Source of the DNA: Onchocerca lupi
Lineage: Eukaryota > Nematoda > Chromadorea > Rhabditida > Onchocercidae
Reading direction: 5' to 3'
DNA length: 64,000 bases
Assembly (NCBI GenBank): GCA_028564675.1
Contig: JAOVVO010000061.1
Location: forward strand, 140,323 to 204,322
Positions 37,215-52,200 of this stretch are shown piece after piece. A model generated the notes under the pieces. The model searched no databases, was not told where the DNA came from, and worked only from the letters and a program-made list of their open reading frames with translations. The translations under genes were made by a program, and so were the position numbers. Positions within the stretch are counted from its first letter, which is position 1. Every line of letters starts with the position of its first letter.

Positions 37215-40200
37215 ATGTATCATCAAAAATCAAGAATGCTAGAGCCATTATCGAAGCCTCGCTTAAACATCTGTCCTCCGAATGATGTATCATTAATGAA
37301 GAATAATAATGGATACTGTAAGTTTAAAATTTTTTTAATGGAAATTTCAAAGCAAAAATTATTCTCATTTCTAACTATCGAACTATGGAAGATTTTTTTC
37401 ACGTAACTATCATAAGTTTTGCGTGTACATATAAAATTTCTACAGCAGAAGATGATCGACAGCAATGGATTTCAACAAAAGGCGCATTCCATCAGAGTTT
37501 CGATGAACGTGATGAGGGCACTGCTGAGGAATTCAGTAATTCATGTGTCAATTTAAATGATTCGGTAAATTTATATTTTTGATTAGATATTAATTAGATT
37601 TTAAGTAGAAAACAGATGATGGAAAGGAAAAATTTTTTTTGTTTGCCAAAAATATAACGGAATATTCTTTAATACAAACATATTCTCAAATTAATAGTCT
37701 GCTTTCAGTTTTTCAGTTAATTCATTTATTTAGCTATTTTGGCTAACTAAATTTTATTAAAAAATCAATAAATTTCTAGTTGCTTTTATTATTTTCTGCA
37801 GTGCTCTTTGCATTTTTAAATCAATTCCTTCTTAGATTTATTTAATTAATATATTAAGATAGCTGGGAAAGAATTTTTCCCCAAATAAGTTAAAGTTTTC
37901 CTCATTTCTATTCGGATTATTTTATTCAAAGATATATAAAAAGTTTTTGCCAAAGAAGTCCAAATTTCTTTCATTTTTATTTGGATTATTTATTCAAAGA
38001 GGATGCAAAAATTTCACTCAAATTCTTGCATCAACTTAATCAGTTTTTTTTTTTTTTTTTTTTGCAAAAAATTGTCAAAGAAAAAATTTTTTTTCTTCGA
38101 AAGTAATGGAAATTTTATATATGAGCATTGATATTTTTCATTTAAATAAATTCTATTTTTGTCAAGAAAATGCGCTAAATTAAGTATGTACATAATGAAA
38201 AGTTTTTTATTTCTTTTTTTTTTTTCGAAAGATTAAAGAAAACTATCAAAAAATTTTTCAATCACCAAAAAGTCATTTATCTTCATCAACGAATAACTTT
38301 CGATTCGTCGATTGCTTTAACTTTTCAAGCAATTATTTTCTGATTTTCTTTTAATTATCTTTTGACTAATCTCTGCATAAAACGATTAAATTTCCACACA
38401 CACACACACACACTGATACTAATATTATAGAAGTATGCCATATTTCAGAATTTGCGAGCTTTAGAATTAAAGCTCATTTTGCCATCTTTCATCAAAGATG
38501 CAAAAATATTCATTTGTCGTTTTCCCAAATAATCATTTCAATTAAACTACTTTCAAAGCCTATCAATTGCAATGCCTTTCTAATTTAACCTTTCTTTTGG
38601 CGAAAATTGATGGAAAATTGAAAATACGCCTTCTTTTGCATATCATCTATAAAATTTCATTTAAATTCAATTTGCTTCTCAAGTCAGTTTATCTGCAAAT
38701 TGTCATTCAATGGGTAAACTTTAATCCATCTGATCATTTCAAAAAGTTCTATTTAAATTTTTACTAATCGATTAACTTTAATTGGAACAAAAGGTAAGTT
38801 TTTATCAATTAATTTTAGACAAAGCAGAAACATAAGTTTCATGCTTTATTTCAAACAATTTTAATATCAGCCTGTATGAAATTTCTGAAATATTAATTTC
38901 ACTCTTTTAATTTACTTTCTGTCAAAACTTCTATTTTATAATGTATTTTACAGTATAGTTCACAGATGAAATTTACTTTTTGCATCAGTTTTTTTTTCGT
39001 TTAATAAATTTATTCATTTATCTTTACCTATTTTATCACATCAAAGAGAAAATGCCGATTGATCTTCCTTTTTTATGTTCCCCTCAGAGTCTTTTTTTTC
39101 TTCGTTTTTTGAATTTTTCAATAGTATCATAAAATACCAGTGATCTGTTTCATCTTAAAACTTGATAGTCGAATGGATGATTTCTTAGAAAAAAATCATA
39201 GATCATCGAGAGAAAATAAAATAATTCAATTTTTTTTGTTGGTCCAAAATCATTTATTTTTATCTGCATTTGCATGAAGTGATTTTCCCAGATTCTGCAA
39301 AACGAAAAAAGTTTTTTTTTCAGCTCTTGAAATTTAAAACATTAATTTCTAAAACAGAAGCTATAAACTAAAACAGGAATTTTGCAAATTTATTCAAATT
39401 ATCCGCATTTTTATGGTAACTTTTTCATTGAAATCGCAGATTATGTTCAATGATTCAGTAGCTTTCTTAAATAAATTCTTCGAACATGTATTACTTAAAT
39501 CTCCTAAGCAAAACTTATTAATTGATCAGACTGTCTATAACTTTTTTAAAATACAATATTCGAAATTTGAATAATTCCTTTACTGCAATGAATGATTTCA
39601 CAATTCACTTTTTTTTTTAAAAAAAAAACTAAATTTAGCGAAATATTTAAATTTCTTTTATAATTTTTTGAAAATTTTCATGCTTCTACAAATTTATCAT
39701 TGTGAAGAAAAAAAAAAAAATTTAATATAATCAATCTTTTTTTTTTCCTCAAATTTTGTTCATTTTAAAAATGAAAATGTCAAAAAATGATTGAAAACAA
39801 AATTTACAAGTATGATAAATATTATTTTTCTTCTTTGAAAAATTATCATTTGAAAAAAGTTTTTTTGTTAATTTCAAATAAAAAAAAAAAAAAAAATTAC
39901 TGTCTATTAATTTTAGAGAAGAAATAATAATAACAATAAAAAATGCCATCTTTTATTTAATTTAAAATAAGCAGTAAGCAAAAAAACAACAATATAATTA
40001 AATTTAAAAATGAAATATTGATAGATACATTCGTTAGGCCTATTTATCAAGATATGATCAAATCAAAGCAAATTAGTTATTTCATTACTTATCAATTTAT
40101 TTATCTAAAAAACTTTTCATATAATGGAAAATTTTTGGTTAAAAAATTAATTTCTTTTTCATGCAGAAACGTTTTTTAATGAAAGAACGACGTTCAGCAT

Positions 40201-43200
40201 TTTCTAGTGGTGTACCTAGAAATTCTGCAATATCATCAGGTTGCATTTATTGTTTTTTTTTCTTTTTTTTTTAATTTATTTGCATAATTTTAAGGAAATT
40301 ACAAATTCTGCTGGTAATCATTTCATTCATAATTGATCCAATTCAATCAATTACATTGATTTATTTAGAATTTTGAAAAAATGTGAAGAAAATTGTTGAG
40401 AAGATAAGCAAGAAATTTTGAAAATTTACGAAAAACTTGATGTTATTTGATTATTTCTTTCGAAATTTTACTAACTTCATTAAGTTATAATTATTTTCCC
40501 AAAAAAGGGTTATGAAAATTTTAGAAAATTAATTTCAGGATTTACAAATGCTGCTGGGAGAAGTAATCTTGCAACACAATCCTCATTTGATTCAAATGAT
40601 GTTGGAAAGGTTAAATATTAAATTATTATTTTTCCAAAAAATTTTTTCTTATAATTTTCATTTCTTCACTAAATCAAGGATTATTTTAAGTAGTTTTTTT
40701 TTTTTTTTTTTTTTTATTTTTTGAAAGACTAATTGTCATTCCTATTCTAATCGTTTGAAATAGAAATTGTTGAAGTCAAAATTTGCCTGGCCTGTAATTC
40801 TAAATTTGTTTAAAATAAAAGACACCCAAAAAAAAAAAAAAGAGAAAAAAAAAACGAAACAAAATGGAAATTCGCCATCTTTGTAATTTTCTCTTTTACT
40901 GCTGCAAATTTCTTCGTTTTTATTTTTTTTTATTTTTTTTATTTCTTGATTTATTACGATACATTTAAATTGCACATTTTATTTTCAAGATTTTAACAAA
41001 AAAAAAAAAAAAAAAGTTTCTTATTTTGTTAAAGTTTCGTAAGTATCATTTAAGAAAAAAAAAAAGAAGTAAAAACTTTAAAATTTCAATTTCATTAAAA
41101 AAAAAAAAAAAAGTAAAAAGTTTAAAATTTCAATTTTCAATTTTTCTCAATCTCTTATTTCACCTATAATATTTCGTATCAATTTTATCAAATTGCAATT
41201 ATTTTCAAAATTGTCAATTTTGTTAATTTGCAGATTTCGGTAAATTTGATGCGTGTTAATGGTGCAATTGCACCTTTTAAAGCTTTATTGACAAATTTCA
41301 CAAGTTTACCTGATCCATCACCGCTTACTCCACCAATACGAGCTGGACGAAGTGCATCGTCACAGTATCTTTCCGGTAGCATTAGTCCAAAGAAACTTCG
41401 TAAAAATGATTCACATTGTATGCTGGAAAATGTTATCCGGAAAGGCGAAAGTACAATTCGATTATTTGAAACGCCAATTGTCAACATTGAAAGTTAATTT
41501 TTCTCATATTTGATTTTCTTACAATTTTCAAATTTTTCAAAAAAAAAAAAAAAAAAAATTGAAAGAAATTTTAAATTCTTTTTATTTATTAAATTAGATA
41601 TTTCACTAAATACTATAAAATATATATTTTAATCTTTGATTGATTTTTAACTAAATTTTTATCATTTCTCATGATTTTTAAAAATTTTGATTCTATAATA
41701 TATCTTTCTTTTTCAATCCTAACTGTTAATTGTAGGAGTTTAAATATCTGTGGAAAATATATCTTTTCTTTCTATTCGATTAATTATTTTTATCTATTGC
41801 ATCGTGAAATTCAGTAAAATTTCATAACATTTAATTATTAGTTTTATTCAAATCTTTTTTTCCATCCATTTTATTGATTTTAGTTTTTGACAAAAATTTT
41901 TCAATTCGTCAATTAAAGACGATTTCTATTCGTTATATCTATTATTTCAATTTCAATTTAAAATTTCAATCAATCTCATTTGTAGAATTAATCAAAAATA
42001 ATTGTCTTTTCAGCAATTTTTTGTTCGTGCATATTTCAGCATTTTCAGCCTTTTTAAAAAAATTTAATTTGTTATTGAATGGATTGTTTTGACAAAAAAT
42101 TATTGAATAATTCACATTTTTAACTTTTTTTTTTTAATTTAATTATACAATGAAAATGAACTTTTGTACATTCATATAAAACTGCTAAAAAGCAATTATT
42201 ATCGTTGGTTTTTGTTGTTGTGGAAATTTAATCATAAAAAGGAAATAATTATTGGTTCCTAAAGAAAACTTTCCCGGCTATTTACTTCCCAAGCTAATCA
42301 GACAAATTATTGGAAGTTAAAATTAGACTAAAATTTTCAATTTTAATTATAGGAAATCAACCTAAAATGTTTACTAAGATTTTATCATTCTTTTAATTTA
42401 ACTTATGCAATAAATAATTTGTTGCATTCATTTAATTTATACTAATGAAAATTTAAAAATAGGAATAGAATAAAAAAAAAAACAAATAAATTAAATTTAA
42501 ATTTTTTGACTTGTAATTTAGTTTGAAATTCGTACTTTTAATCTTTTTTTTTTTACCTTATTAATAAAACGAATAAAAAATATTTATTTTACATATGTTT
42601 ATTAAAATTTTTATCATTGTTTAATTCAACTTATGTAATAGATAATTTATTTGCATTCATTTAATTTATACTTATGAAAATCAAAATTATTTTTAATTAT
42701 AATGGATATAAGTTGTAATATTATTATTATTATAAAAAATAATAATAATATTACGACTTATATAATAGATAATTATATAAAAATACTGTGAAAGTTTTGA
42801 GAACATAAATAATGAAATTTGAAACATTTAAAAAAAAAAAAAGCATATTGAAACATAACAATCATGAATTTTATTAAATTAATCTTTGAATAATAACAAA
42901 TTTGCCTCAATTATTTTAGAATGCTATAGAGTAATTACTTAAATACAATTATACCAAATTTTCCTTTTCTTACTTTAATTTCATCCGCTAATTTGTTCCC
43001 TTTTTCAAGCAATTTTCGCAAAATTGCAAGATTGCAAGATTAGATTAGACATACTGCAAAATGTTAAAATTGTACTTTCTACATTTTCAAAAAAAAAAAA
43101 AAAAAAATGATCCATGTGGGATTTTTTTTTTTTTTTCAACTTGGCACAGAAAGTTAGATATTTAGAAATTTCAAATAGTTTCATTGAATTCATTAGAAAA

Positions 43201-46200
43201 TAGACAATCATAACAATATGGCTTTTTTTCTAAATCGACTGACAAATGCTTTTTGAAATTTTTAGAGGTATTGTTTAAATTTTACCTTTTTTTTTTTTTT
43301 TTTTCATTATGTATATATGATTCGACATAGCTCTAGGATATCTCGGGATGGAAAAAAAGGAGAATAGCATTTTACATGTTTATTTATGTGAATTAAAATA
43401 CAAATGCTACATCTCTCAAAGAATAATCCCAGAAATATGCATATGCATGTAATTTTGATATGAAGTTTAATATTATTTTAAAAGTTGCAATTTTTAACGC
43501 TTGCCAAAATATTCAAAAATTTTAAAATGCTCTTAAAAACAATTGATTTTTTAAGGACATTTTTGTCATATTTATGTGCTGATGATTTGATTAGTAATTA
43601 TTATTATTAAATTTCTTATTAATCAGAAAAATTCATCCAAATCATTTCACAAAAAATAAATAACATCAAATTTTATTAGTCAAATCATTAATGCATAAAG
43701 TAAAGCATAAATATAGGTTGACTTAAATTTGATTAATAATCCACAATTGTCCTATTCATTTTTTGATTTGTTAAAAAGCAAAAAAAAATTTGCTCTGATT
43801 TTTGATCTCATTTTTTTACAGAATCATTCCTTTTCAAAATCATTGTAACTCATCTATTGGCAAATATTTTTCTTTTTATTTTTTCATTATTAATAAGAAA
43901 AAATTACGTAATTTTTTTTTATTTTCTAAATTATCTTCGTTCAAATATTCAAATTAAATTTATGCAAGCCGCTTTTCTCTTTTCTTTTTTTTCTTCATAA
44001 ATTTTTTTTTCCATGAAATTTACAAATTTTTTTTTTTTTGTTATTCGAATATATGTGCATGTTATTAAAAGTATTCTATTTATTGCAAAATATTTATATT
44101 TCAGATAATAAGTAATGAATTATATTAATTAGAAATAGTGAAATTAAGAATTAAATAAGAAAAAAACTCATTATAAAAAAAATGTATTCTTTCCATCTAT
44201 CTAGAAATGACAGAAAAATGGAAAAAAACTGATGATTGAAATTAATGAAATATATCAAATAAATATTGAAAATGGCATTATTTTTTTTTTCTCTTGTCTT
44301 ATTTTTTTATCTTCAAAAATTTAATTTAAATTCTTTTTTTTCTTCTTAAAAATTTTAATTTTTACTAATTTTTGTTTAATTTTTGCCAATTTTCTCTACT
44401 TTTATTTTATTTTTCTATTCTATTCTTTTTTTTTTTTTTTTTGTTTTCAGTAAAATAAGCAAATAGTTAAAATAAAGAGTTTTTTTTTTTTTTTTTTTTT
44501 CTGGAGCTATGGGAATAGCATAAAATTGGTCATTATATGGCGGTTGCAGTTTCCGAGCATTTCTAAACTAACATTTTTCCAAAGGAAATAAAAAAAAGAA
44601 GGAAAAAGGCAAAATAATGGAAAAGCTGAAATTTTAAAATTATTTTCTGCACCACATTGTTTCAAAAAAAAAAAAAAAAAATGCAATTTATTTCGTACCG
44701 AATATTTTTCTTCAATCGAATTATTTACATTTTTAAATTTTGTGCAAAATTATTTTTCTGAGAGAAAAATAATTATCGATTTTTTTATCTATTTTTTGCA
44801 AAAAAAAAAAAAAAAAAACGATGACTGTTGAAATGAAATGAAAAAGTTTATTCATATGCTTTTTTTTTTTTTAAATTATTTAATGTTATGATAAGTTTCG
44901 AAATAATGAAAATGAAAATTTCATTCATAAAACGGAACTTTAAGGGATGAAGAGATTAGAATGAAAATTTTTAACAATAAACTTAAATTGATGAAAAAAT
45001 TTAATCATTCTTTATTTAGATTTTTAAAATGACTATTAAGAAATGTCGCAATTCATTTATGGCATCGATTGGTTATTAGAAATTTTTCATTGAAAGTCAA
45101 AATTTATCAAAATTTCTTGAATTTTTACATATTTTCATCCTTTTTTTCCGGTTTTTCTCTCTCAAAAAAAGGAAGGAAATAATTGGGGCAATCATCATTT
45201 TGTCATATTAGAAATTTGGTTTAAATTATCCGAATGAATATTTCCATCCAGAATTCTCATTTCTATATTCAATAACTAATATTTTCATCAGAAATAGTAA
45301 GATTTTTAAAAGTGAACTTTTAAAAAATGGAAAAAGTTCGACTTAATGATTTCGACCATCTTAATTAATTGCTTTTCTCTATCATCTTGGGAAGTAAATT
45401 TCAAAATGCTAATTGAATAGAATTCGAAGAATATTTTGCGAAGATAGATAAAATGGTTGAGAAAAGAGAAGAGACGGAAATGAAATTTAAATAATATCAA
45501 TTACAATATATCATTTCCATTAAAATATCAACAATAAAAAATCCAAATTTGAAAATGCTAAAAGAAGAAAAATTAATCAATCATGAAATTTGCCCATTTT
45601 TTCTGCAAATTTTACTACAAATTCAATTATTTTTTCAATCGAAAATTTAAACATTTTTTATCATATCATGCAAATTTTTATTAAATGCCATTATAAAAAT
45701 ATCTATTTCACTATTACTTGTTGTTGGCTTTTATTTTTATAAATAATATAGCTTCGATTTCCCGGAAAAAAAATTGAAAAAAAAAGAGCAATTAATTTGA
45801 AATGATTCTTTTTTTTTTTTTTAATTAGTTTATTCTTAATGAAATGGTTTTAAAAAATGTTATTTTCCATTTTATGTAGATAAAAAAAAAAAAAAAAAAA
45901 ATTATACTGTAAAAAAAACTGATCAAAAAAAAAGAAAAAAAAATTCATTCTCTTAACGACCATTTTTTAATGATGCAAAATATTTGCGAAACAATCAAAA
46001 ATATCGATCGTATTTTGATCTAAATTTTCGGAATTAATATTACATGAATATTTTCTAAAACTTAATGAATCATGTATAATACAAATTTAGTACTAAATAA
46101 AAGCATTTTTGAATGAACTATATGTAGACAAAAGTTCATATTTCATTTTTCGAAGTTTATATACCATATTCTAGATTCTAGAATTTTTTTTTTATCAGTT

Positions 46201-49200
46201 AATTAAAATATTCATTTCATTTTCATTTTCTTTTGTAATTAACTTTTTTGAATTATCTATCTTCAATTTGATCTTCTTTCTCATTTAGAATGAAATTCTC
46301 TCATTATTTTCTTTTTTCTTTTTATTTACTTAATTTCATCAAATAGACGAATGAAAGCATTAGAATGATGGAAAACTATTGATATTTTGATTTCTGATTG
46401 AAAGAAAATTGATAAAAAAAAAAAAAAATTTGATAAAAAATTATACTTCATGAAGAATTAGAAAAAATTTGAATTAGCGAAAGTTTTTTTAGGTTCGTTA
46501 ATTTCTTTTTGGTTAAAAGTTGATAAATATGTGTTAAGGAACAAAAGTATATTTTTAATTAATGATCGATTTTAATAAACATTATAAAATTGAACAATAA
46601 TTGAATTTATTATCCTGCAAAAGAAACTTCTGTCAATGTTTTTTTTTTGGAAATTTAATACAATATTTAAAAAATTAAAAATCAATCGATAGACCCATTG
46701 TTTATCATAATTGTCAAAATAAAGAGCATTTTCTTCGCATTCATAAAAATTTTTCAATTCAAAAAAACATGATTTTTTAATATGAAAAAATCATCAAATG
46801 CAATCTATTTCATTAATTAAATTACAAATTGTTGAATTATCATTCATTTGTAGAATGCGGAAGAAATATGTTTTCCAATAGATAATAACCATGATAAGTA
46901 TATTTGATGAAATTCTTAAATGAAATAATTCGGAAGAAGGTAATTGATTGATTCGTAGAAAATATGTTCGTAAAATTTAAAATCATGCCGATTATTTGGA
47001 TTGATAGATTAAATGTATCATTGAAATGCAGAATTTTGTTTGATTTTTTTTCTTTTTTGAAAGGATTAATAATTACTGAATTCTTGATAAATATGAAATT
47101 TTCAAAAAATTGCCATAAAGTTATGAGCCAAGTTTTATTTGCTATTTTATATAATACATGAATATAACATATTTGGCTATATTTAATCAAAACTGATGCT
47201 AATCATTGAAGCGAATTATTTTAATTGCGTATAAAGTCAATTTTTAACTGAGAAAGCACTTTGAAAATTGCCTTCTTGTTACTTTAACTTGAATATACTA
47301 TACTTGAATATACTTTTTTTTTCACTTCTTTTTTTATTCTTTTATGTAAATTTTATTAATTGCAAATCCTTTATGTGATTATCGCTTTGAACAGGAAAAA
47401 AGAAAATTGAAGTGGGAACATCAAGAAAATCTGAGCAGCAAATTTATCAAATTTGAAATAATTAATAAATTTTAGGGAAACTAAATTTTTTCACATTTAT
47501 TTACGAATCAATACTATCACCAATTTTTTTGTGTTATTTAAAAATAAATATTAAGTATTGTTATCTTGAAATTTTTATGCATAAAAAGAGAATTCAAATA
47601 AAAACTTCCCGAATATGACGAAAAATTACAACTCTGGTTAATTAATAATTTTAATTGATAATTAATTAACTGATAATTCTCGATAAAACTCAGTTACTTT
47701 TAATTCGATACTCCTATTCACTTTGATAATTTTTATACAAATTCAGATCATTTATTTCCTGATATCAGATTTTTTGATATTTCTGATCTATTACCTGATT
47801 TCTTATTCGAATTAGTTGCAGTTGCTTATCAAATTATGATTTATTTATAGTTTTTAACAGATCTAATTCAGTAATTAATGAAATATTGATAACGAATTTA
47901 AATTCAATACTGAAATCATCTCTTAAGGGGAACAAAGTTCGAAGAAATCATTATCGCTTGTGCTTAGCGAAGATTTAGAAGGCCAAAAAATAGTGAACGA
48001 TGATTCGGATAGTCCATTAATGAAGAGAAAAGAAACGGGGTTTGATTTTTTAATATTTTTGAAATTTAATCTGAATTCAATAAATTGATTTAAATTATTA
48101 GAGAAATTAAGAAAAGATATAAGTTGCTAAGTGCACAAATATAATCTTCAATTAGAATTATTATTTTTTTATTAATATTTATCATTAACCTGAATAAAAA
48201 TGAAGATCATCATCATAGGTCATTTGGTCATTGTTAAAAGCAAATAATTAGGAAAAATTATTTCTATTCCAGCGGTGGTCGATTAATTAGACGTCAATTT
48301 TTGTTTCACGTACGACGAGTTACCAGTGATTATGCTCTATTTTTTGCAGCACTTGGAATTGGTTCGTTTACTTGAAAATAATTTTCACAACTTTTTTTAG
48401 AATTTAAAATAACGATTGTTATTTTAAACTTTTTCAAAAATTAATTTTGATTAAATTTCAGTTCTAATGATTATCGACAATGAAATGTGTGCTGCTAAAG
48501 TTTATCAAAAAGTAAAACTTGCTATTTTAATTTCAGAATACTTTGACATTAGTTCCGTAAAAAAAAAAGAAAAAAAAAAAAAACGGTTTAAAGAAAATTA
48601 TTACAATTTTCGAAATTTTATGATTGCTTTCATTCGATATTATAATTTATTATTGATTTAATTTTATTTTACATTCTTTTTCATTTCAAATTTATTTCGA
48701 TTTCAGGGATCGTATATAAATTTGAGTTTGAAGATGTTAATATTGCTAAGTACGATTATTTTAGTAGCACTTGTTATCAAATTTCATGTACATGAAGTAC
48801 AAGTAAGTTTTATTTTTCTATTTTTTTTGGTTTGATAAGAATTTAGAATATCTGAGATTAAATATCTATGATCTCAAAATGAAATCGAGTTGCATTATTT
48901 TTTCTTGATGCTGCGACAAAAGCGCTTCACTTTTTTGTGAACTTCTCGAAATATTCAAATTCACTCAACTTATTTTAAATAATTAGATTAATTTGGACGT
49001 ATTTGTTGTTAATTTTATTACAACATTGAAGGGAATTTCAAAAGGATTTCAAAAAATGTATTACTTTCTTTTGATGCTGCGACAGAAGCGCCTCATTTTT
49101 TTTTAATTTCGCTTTTTCCTCTCAAAATATTCATATCTTTTCTACTTATTTTAGATAATAATTGGATTAATTTGGGCATTTTTGCTGTTAATTTTACTGC

Positions 49201-52200
49201 GACATTGAGATGATTCGTTTAAGAGCATTTTATTGTGACATTTGCGCCTCAAAATTTTTATCATATATTGCAGTTATTTATGAATGCAAATAGTGCAGAA
49301 GATTGGCGAATAGCTATTACCTGGCAACATGCTTTGCAAATTGTACTTGAAGTTATGATATGCGCATTTTGTCCACTTCCATTTGATATCAGTTTTTATT
49401 GGACAAGAAATGGTAATATGGTAGGTAATTTAAATTGGACAAACAATTTTAATTTAAAATTAGAATATAATAATAATTTAAATAATAATGATAATAAATG
49501 TAATTTAATTTAAAAATTGACTCATTTTTCTAGCATTTAATAATTTAAATTATTTCTGTATTTAACATGATCATTGCGCTTTTTTGAGTGTGAGCTCGTT
49601 TTTAAGATCGATAAGTAATTAATTGGAAGAAAAGTTCATCTTACTAGTCATTTATGATTTTAAGAATAAACTTGTAAAAGAATTAATTCATTTCTTAGAA
49701 GAATAGATTAATTTAAAAAATCAAAATATCTATATGATTCTCATTTCAAGCATTTCAAACAATATTTTATCACAAACAATATTATAATTTTTTTTTTTTT
49801 TTTGATTTTAAAATGTTATATTTTAAGCAGCATTTTTTTTTTTTAAAAATAACACTTCAATTATTCAATGAATCTTATATTTAAAAAGCTGATTCTTTGT
49901 ATTCCATAAATATTGATCAAAATTAAAAAAAAAATCAAAGAGATTTCTCAAAGATTTTTCTCCCATTTTTTTTTTTTTTTTTTAATAAAATCAAATTTCA
50001 GGTAAAAACAACAGGATTATCACTTGATGTAATCTTATCAATTCCAATGTTTTTTCGATTATATTGGTTATGTCGCGTCATGTTATTACATAGCCGGTGC
50101 AATTTTTTGTTTTTTATTTCTTTTTTTTTTTTTTTAAATTTCTATTAATTTTGATTTCAATTTTAAAATGTTAATGTTTAATTATACTTGAAAATAAAAA
50201 TCTAAATTATGAATGCATTTATAATTAGAATTTAAACTTAGAAATAATCAATAATCAATTGAAAAAAAAAAATTCAACAATTAAATTCTAGCATTTTTCA
50301 TTCCTTAGGTTATTTACCGATGCATCCTCAAGGAGTATTGCTGGTCTCAATAGAGTCAATTTTAATGCACGATTTATTTTGAAGACTCTCATGACTTTAT
50401 GTCCTGGTATATTCATTTCAATCTTTTTTTTTTTTTTTTAATTTTTTTAATTAATTTTTTTTTAAATTAAAATTTCAACAGAAGTAATCCAATGAATATG
50501 ATTCATAAGAAAATGATTAAATATTTGTTCGTTATAATTGTCAAAAACTTTTGCTATCAATTTATTGTCTATTCAATTATTCGTATTTGTTGAGGAATTT
50601 CAAACTTTTCTATTGTACTCTATGATTAGTTTTTATTGCACTCTATAATCCATGATCTATAATCTATAATCTGTGATCATTTCATTCAAGGTACTGTACT
50701 TATGATATTTACTGCTTCATTGTGGATAATTGCTGGATGGATTCTAAGGTTATGTGAAAGGTTTGTTTTGTTTTTTTTTTTTTTTTAATTTTCAACAAGA
50801 AACAAATATAATCCAATATATTATATATTCTTCTTATCTTATTTTATCTATTCTCCTTTTTCATAAAATTTCTTAAGCCTTTCTTTTTTTTTTTTTTTTT
50901 CACTTAATTAAAGAGCAGAAATTTAATTCGAATATTTTGTAAAGCTAAATTTTATTGCAAAATATTTTACATGAAAATTCTGAATTATTATTTGATGCAT
51001 TAAATTTAGTTAAGTATAGATCTTAAAACAAAGTAAACACAATGAAAATTTGTCTGAAATGTCTTAAAAAAAAAAAAAAAAAATCGATATTTCAAGCTTG
51101 ATTAAAGAACATTTGCATGGTTTTCTTTTCTGTCTTTTCTTTTTTTTTTTTTTTTTTTGGATAATCGATCGAAAAAATTTTTTCAAAAATCTGAAAAAAA
51201 AAGAATAGCATGATATTTGAATCTAACAAAACATTTATCATCTTTAAGCATAGCTTAGCTTTTTTGTTGAAACATTTGCGAATGAAAATTTTATATTGAA
51301 ATAAAATTCTTTCAATCTTTTTTTCAAATATAAATGAAAATTTAAGTTTTCTGAAAGAGAAATTTTAATGGAAAAAAAAAAAAAGAAGCATTTTATAGGC
51401 AACAAGATGCTGATCTGACTGATATTACTGCACAAAAGCATCAAAATTATCTTAATTCTTTGTGGCTAATTGCGATAACTTTCCTTTCTGTTGGCTACGG
51501 TAAGTCTAAATCATTAGATCAATTACAATAATAATGGTACTGTAGCTTGTTATGATTATGATTGTTGTAAAATGAAAAATAGCTATTAAATGATATAATG
51601 ATAAAAAAGGAATAGAGAAAGATATCAAATGATATAATGATAAAAAATACATATGACTATTTAGCACAAAATTTCTAAAATTGCTTAATTTTAATTTTTT
51701 TTTTTTCTAAATTTACAGGTGACATTGTACCAAATACATATTGCGGACGTGCGATGGCTGTTATTACCGGTATTTTAGTAAGTTTTTATTTTTCCATTTT
51801 TATTTTTTCATTTTTCCTTACATAAATAGACAATTAATTTTGCTTTTAAAAGGATAAAATGAAAAATTACAAAAGTTTCAGATATTTTTAATTATTGATT
51901 ATTTCTTGAAATTAAAATCATCCTTCTTTTCTCAATCTCTATTTCGAATTCATTCTCGGAATGAATTTCAATTTAAATTTTATATAAGTTATTTATTCTA
52001 GGGTACATGTACATCATCAATGGTTGTAGCTGTAATAGCTCGAAAGCTTGAATTAACTCGTGCCGAGACACATGTGCATAATTTCATGATGGATACTCAA
52101 CTTATCAAACAAGTAATCAATTCTTATTAACAATTCTATTTACATTCACAGATGTTATTAAATTTTTAAATTTTTTTTTTTTTTTTAAAAAGAAAAACAT

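Noticed and set aside
41188..41487. 99-codon minus-strand frame over kcnl exon 5
   Set aside because: Shadow of the sense exon, which has matching splice phases on both sides.
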